DNA from: Metaphire vulgaris
Taxonomy: Eukaryota; Annelida; Clitellata; Crassiclitellata; Megascolecidae
NCBI GenBank assembly: GCA_018105865.1
Contig: JACLAT010000128.1
Location: forward strand, 48,271 to 112,270
DNA length: 64,000 bases
Direction: 5' to 3'
This document shows, piece after piece, positions 9,501 to 15,576 of the stretch. A program made the translations under genes and the position numbers. Each line of letters begins with the position of its first letter. Positions within the stretch are counted from its first letter, which is position 1. The notes under the pieces were generated by a model. The model saw only the letters and a list, made by a program, of their open reading frames with translations. It searched no databases and was not told where the DNA came from.

Positions 9501-12500
9501 TACTTGTACTCGGAGGCCAGGTACTTGTACTTGTACTTGTACTTGAAGCATTGTGTACTTGCTACATCTCTGGCTACATGTACTTCAATGGTACCAGTAA
9601 TGCTGTTCCTTTAGGCTAATGACAAGCACATCCTCACAGATGGCCAAGTACCTGGAACTCAACGATATTTATGATGAAGCCACTGATACCATCGTATTTT
9701 GGAACAGTGAAGTTAATAGAAAGGAGTTCAACAGGCTGTATAATGCAGCCATTAATTAGAGACCTTAGTGTGCCTGATTCTGGCGCACCAATTAAACGCG
9801 TATTTAGCCAAGCTGGCTTGATCGCGAGACCGCATAGGGTTAATATGACCGATGCAAGACTATCATCTCAATTTTTTTAGTGCAACTGTGATGATATTTA
9901 GATGCTAATAGTGTCAATTTTATTCGTGGCCGGACAAACTGTCCGAGGACAAAATGTCACGGACAAAATGTCACGGACAAAATGTCACGTAGAAAATGTC
10001 ATGGGGACAAAATGTCAGCGGAAAAAATGTCAATGTCAAAAATGTTGTACTAATACTTGGAGGCCAGGTACTTGTACTTGTACTTGTACTCGGAGGCCAG
10101 GTACTTGTACTTGTACTCGTACTCGGAGGCCAGGTACTTGTACTTGTACTTGTACTCGGAGGTCAGGTACTTGTACTTGTACTTGTACTCGGAGGCCAGG
10201 TACTTGTACTTGTACTTGTACTTGATGCATTGTGTACTTGCTACATCTCTGCTAATAATAACTCCATGGATGGATCCCCCCACCGGGGTTCCGGATGACC
10301 TTTTTGGGCTTGTCAACCTATTTTCCGGTGGGTTTAAAAAAATTAGTGAAAATACTGCGAATGATCGTTTTTGCTCGTCGCCTTTTGGCAAGGTTTATTA
10401 ACATTTAGTGGCACAATTTGCGCGCACAAAACACTAACAATGACCTTTTTCTCTCTTTTCTTTGTCTTCTTCACTTTGCATTCCCCCCACCAACTTCCTA
10501 TAAATTTTGTTCATCCTCACCAAGAATTCCTGGAACCGCCACTGATTCCAAGTACTTCATTTCTGTGTTTATAGCAATTATGTGTTGTCTAAACTGTGTG
10601 TCGTCTAAATTGCAGTATGAGTTGTCTAAAGATAATTGCCTAAAGGTACGGCTCCATTATGAGTGTCAGCGTAGATATATCCCCTTACGATTCCATTACT
10701 TTGCTCCCAAAAAGTAGGCTGGTGGATCCCAGGATAAAAGGGAGCCTATTGCAAAGATGGCGGACGACAGGACTGTTGCAGTTAGGGTGTTGATGCGCGT
10801 TTTAAAAACTGTTTTCGATTGGAACGATGTGTGGCAAGCATAGAAAGTTTCAGTCAGACCATGGATGCTGTTTTGGAGAGTTAATATTATTTTCAATGTC
10901 GCATAACCATTCGAGTTTACGCAAGGCCTAGCAGTCAATCTGACGATTACCTACTAACCTGGAAGCTGATTTGTTGAACGGTAAAGATATCCGACTGAAT
11001 TATCCGCTTTAATGTGCAAACGCAATCGCTCGAATATATCCGATTGATATATTTTGTTCCAGACAAATATTTTACGGATATATTTTTAAGTGGAGCACCC
11101 GTCGTTTAATGACACCTTATCATTCGCGCGGATATTGTCCGGCTAACTACTTAGAGGATTTATCCCCTAATGGAGCCGCAGCTTAAGTGACCTACCTGGA
11201 ATCGGCGGAAAACCACTGCTAGATTTGGAACTACAAAAATGTTCCCCCAAACAGCATAGAATTTAAAATGCATCAATTGATTCAATTGTAGGCTGTGGGC
11301 GAACGGAATTTTCAGAGCTCGGCGGAGTCATTACCTCACCAAATTATCCACGTCAGTACTATCCCGATATTAACTGCACCTATTCCATTAGATCTCCTGG
11401 TCTTCATCAGACCGCATCCGTAGGATTTACTGACTTGGCTACTCAAGCAGGGCGTGACACGGTCCAGGTTAGAAAGTTTAATCATTGCAGAACACGGTGA
11501 CATTGGTGAGCATAGATTTTCCATTCTGATATGATGATATCTTTTGTTATTTCGGTACGACCGTAGAAAGTTTTGTTCGTTTTACTTAAGCAAATTTGGC
11601 CTAATATTTGGTCTTCACTATTTTAAAGCTATGAGATTTATGCGAAAAAAATAATACTTGACCTCGTAAGTCTATACAGATGGAGATAAAGTTTCATGCG
11701 TTCATGCTTTATGGAAGTCTTTACTGTATATTGTGTTTAAATCTCCAATTTATTTTTAACAGATTTGGTGCTCCACTAATTCCACCGGAATTATGAGCTT
11801 TTCTGGACGAATTGCAAGTCTCTCTTTCTTAGAATTGCAATCGTGCAAAGATGTTAAAGTTAAGTTTCGAACGGATCATTCAATACAAGAAAGAGGATTC
11901 AAACTGTTATTCTACTGGACACTCTCAAGTAGGCAAAGTAAATATGACTTAATTGACTCTATTTATGCCGGTGTTGTTGAAAAGCTCTCTTTTCATTTTG
12001 GTCTGACGTGATTTGTTAGTAACAGAAACGTTTTAATGCGTTATACATTCACTTTTGTGATGATTATTGATATTTTGGCATCAGTCTTTTGTCTCCAGAT
12101 TTTTGTAATGACTACTTCATGATCACATAGCAATTTCTGGCGAGATTTAAACCTGCGATCTTCTATGCTACAAAGCTGCAAAACAATGTTCTTTCGAAAA
12201 CGCGTCACATCACGAAACTAAGCACCAGCTCAAAGAGCGCCTTTTTCAGGACAATCTCAATTTCAATAAATGCACAAACCGTATTTAATTTTTAAAAATT
12301 TTCGTGGAATGCAAAGAATCAACTTCTTAGGTCCTTCCACACCAATTGCAGTGTTGGGGAGGACTTAAAATCAAATGATTTAAAATCACGATTTTAAATC
12401 ATAAGACACAATTTTTGATTTTGATTTCAAATCATAATTTTTGTGATTTGATGATTTTGTATGCCTCAAAATCATTTTCATCATAATTTTCTGTCATACT

Positions 12501-13845
12501 TAATACAAGCAGCTCTAGTTGTGTGGCTTTTGTCAGTACTACTTAGTAAATTTACTTTTAATCATGTCATCTGGACCTTTTCCTCTAGGTAATTATCTAA
12601 TCTAGGCTCACTTTCAGAAGTCGTCTATGCTCATGTCTAGTCCTATCATACTCTGTTGTTGAAACACCTCGACAGTTACCACATCATCATAAAGCTGTTC
12701 ATCAGATTCAACACTGCTAATCCATCTTCGGCAGCTGTTGAGCGCCTGTTTAGCATAGCAGCCTTAATTGAGACGCCAAGAAGGAACAGGCTATCTGATG
12801 TGATGTTTGAAAAGCTGACATTGATCAAACTGAATCAAGGCAACTATTGAACTTCAGAATTTGATATTAAACTATGTCCGCTAAGGACCGCTGCATACCA
12901 CTATAAAGAAGCAGCCTTAGTGCTGCATTACTGACTGGCTGTGCTTATCCCATTCCCATCAAACTGTCTGATAAGGATTTTCACTTACTGTGTATAGGGT
13001 GGCATTGTGCAGATTTATTAAACCAGCTTGCTGTTGTCATTATTCCTAGAGAATGACGTGAGTCGTTAACCGATTACAAGTTAGCGTCGAAGTAATGATT
13101 TGTGATTTCAAATCATCTGTGATGTGATTTTGATTTTAAATCATCTGAAGTGCCAAAAAGTTTATGATTTTGATTTTGATTTTAAATTCATTATATTTTT
13201 GGTGATTTTGATTTAGATTTTAAATCTTTTTATGCGTGATTTTACCCAACACTGACCATTTGTTCCTCTGAATAGCGCACAATATCCAATAATATAATAA
13301 TATGGATTATGGGGCGGGAAGTTAGCAGAGTGGTAACAACACCGGATTATAGAGCAAGATGTCGCGGGTTCGATTCCCGCAGGAGCCCTAAGGTCGACTC
13401 AGCCTTACTCGCTAGAGGGCGGTGGTAAACTGAGGAGCAGCGTTAAGCTGCGAAAATAAAACATGGGTCTGGGGAAAGTAATGGCAAATTATTCCACATT
13501 AATGGCATATACCACCTACGTCGCTGATTGCCTAGACCGAAGATAGGCGCCGGAACCCAACGCTCGGACTCGAGTGCGTGACCTACCTAAAAGTTACTTG
13601 CTTCCGAAAGTTTTAAAAGAAGAAAGTACAGGTACCTTAAGACCAATTATTTCACTGCGACGTTCTATGAGGACGTCATTCGTGATCGGCACCATCGAGT
13701 GAAGCAGAGAAATAGCGGAACAATGATCACTTTCTCAGCTTACGATGATCTCAGCGCCAAGAGTTGCCAAAACTGAATTCCCTTGCTGATAACCGTGATA
13801 GTAGTAGTAGTAGTAGTAGTAGTAGTAATAGTAGTAGTTGTTGTT

Positions 13846-13878
<33 letters not shown>

Positions 13879-13998
13879 ATAATAATAATAGTAGTAGTAG
13901 TAGAGCTAGGATCTGACAAACGTCAAACTGCCAATCAAGCCATGTTTTCAGGCAAAGACAAATCATTGGATGAAATTCTAGAGCACTTATTAAAGATA

Positions 13999-14038
<40 letters not shown>

Positions 14039-14257
14039 GCCTAGCTCCCTCGTCATTTTTGACGGTCCAGCAGCTAGTATTAAATATTTTTGTGGCTCTT
14101 GTTCTTGTAGCAACAATTTCTTCACCGACTACAGAACCAACATCAATGTCATCAATTCAAACTGAAACTGAAGTCTTGCACGATACTCCATTCGCCATTC
14201 TTGCAGGTAGAGTATATCCATGAATGCATTTTGAAATGTGTTCCATTACTATAATAA

Positions 14258-14341
<84 letters not shown>

Positions 14342-15504
14342 ACATGGTTGTGATCGGCCTACTTGGCGTTGTGTGACCGGTTACCGTCAGAACATCGAAG
14401 TTGAGCAACGTCGACGACGGTTAATACTTGGATGGGTGACCATCCAGAGGTCGAGTAGTGGTGCCGGCGGCCAACCAAGCCGTTCATCGCTCAATCAACG
14501 ATAAATTGGTAGCAGCGTTAGCTAGGCTGCGAAAGTAAAAAACGAGGGTATAGATAAAGCAATGGCAAACTACTCTAGATTAACCGCGTAAGCCACCTTC
14601 GTCGCTGCTAGCCTAGTACACGGAGATCAGCACCGGACCCCGCGCTCGTTCGAATGCGGGACTATCTTTACTTTTACATGGTTATTAACGCGTCACTCCT
14701 TAAAAGTAGAAGTGTAAGGACGGAACTGGTCAGCCAGTGGTGAACAACTAGCCCAAGGTCGTTACGCAGTGGGAAGGGTTGCGCGTAAAAAAATCATGCC
14801 ACTGATCCACCGAACCCCATAGAATCCTACTACTACTTCCGAGTACTTGCGTTTCTGCAACTGAAATGAGACGTTTTCTATGAAAACAAGTTCAAAATTG
14901 CAATATTTAATACTAAGGTTAATGTACGACTGCTGTATTTTTTTAAATAATCATCTTTATTCGTGACAAGCACAGCATAACAAAGTAGTGCACAACCAGT
15001 AGTACACAACCAAGGAAAACACAAATCAACAGAACAAAACTAAATAATAAAAAATAATAAAATAAACCTAATAATTAACAAATAAATGACTACTCGCATT
15101 TCACCCTTCGGATGTTTGATAGAAAGTTCATCTTTCTCAAATTCCATATTTAAATCAGCAAAGGACAAGAACCAGTGATGTTAACAAGGACCGACCCCCC
15201 AAGGACGAGGATAAGGACAAGGACCGAACCCCCAAGGACGAGGACAAGGACGAGGACTTACCCCGCAAGCACAAGGACCCCAAGGACTGACCCCCAAGGA
15301 CAAGGATCAAGGACAAGGACCAACCTCTGTCAGACAAAAAAAGTCGGATAGGAAAAAACCAAACACAATTTCAATTCGAAACACAAAATTAGAAAAGCAA
15401 ATTTTTTTAAAAAACATAATGTAGTCAACAGCAATGCTGCATTTCAAATGCGCCTTTGACTTTAGCCACCTAGCTATGTTACTGCGCTTAAGAAATTGTC
15501 AAGT

Positions 15505-15576
<72 letters not shown>

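Larger units (their letters stand above)
9352..10251 (+). mobile_element. hAT element with GTACTTGTACTCGGAGGCCAG arrays
   Basis: A perfect 8-bp duplication CTAATAAT (9344-9351 and 10252-10259) and inverted ends CAGAGATGTA/TACATCTCTG define it. Direct arrays of GTACTTGTACTTGTACTCGG AGGCCAG-like units stand near both ends (9365-9560 and 10060-10235). A further copy of the right-end sequence (GTGTACTTGCTACATCTCTG) ends at about 9573, so the element contains an internal rearrangement. It carries a transposase C-terminus (9605-9880). The uninserted sequence survives in the opposite arm at about 8256-8285. Confidence 0.85.
8203..10544. mobile_element. long fold-back hAT-type element with nested insertions
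   Basis: Left end CAGTGGCGGTTCTACTG and right end TTCCTGGAACCGCCACTG are flanked by a perfect 8-bp duplication ATTCCAAG (8195-8202 and 10545-10552). The two halves are inverted copies: GGAGTTATTATTAGAGGAG at about 8256 reappears as CTCCTCTAATAAT + AATAACTCC around the nested hAT at 9352-10251. Inside are also the MITE dimer 8825-9169 and core motifs near 8490, 10297 and 10366. The right arm matches 49669-50836. It lies in the intron between CUB2 and CUB3. Confidence 0.75.

Noticed and set aside
10036..10401. Val-Gln or Tyr-Leu repeat protein frames
   Set aside because: Translations of the GTACTTGTACTCGGAGGCCAG array within the hAT element; open on both strands.
13311..13385. tRNA gene
   Set aside because: A and B boxes are present but the acceptor stem does not close and the sequence continues into a repeated SINE body.
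14350..14476. 5S rRNA gene
   Set aside because: Only the internal control region is recognisable; the sequence is fused to a SINE body and flanked by a target duplication.
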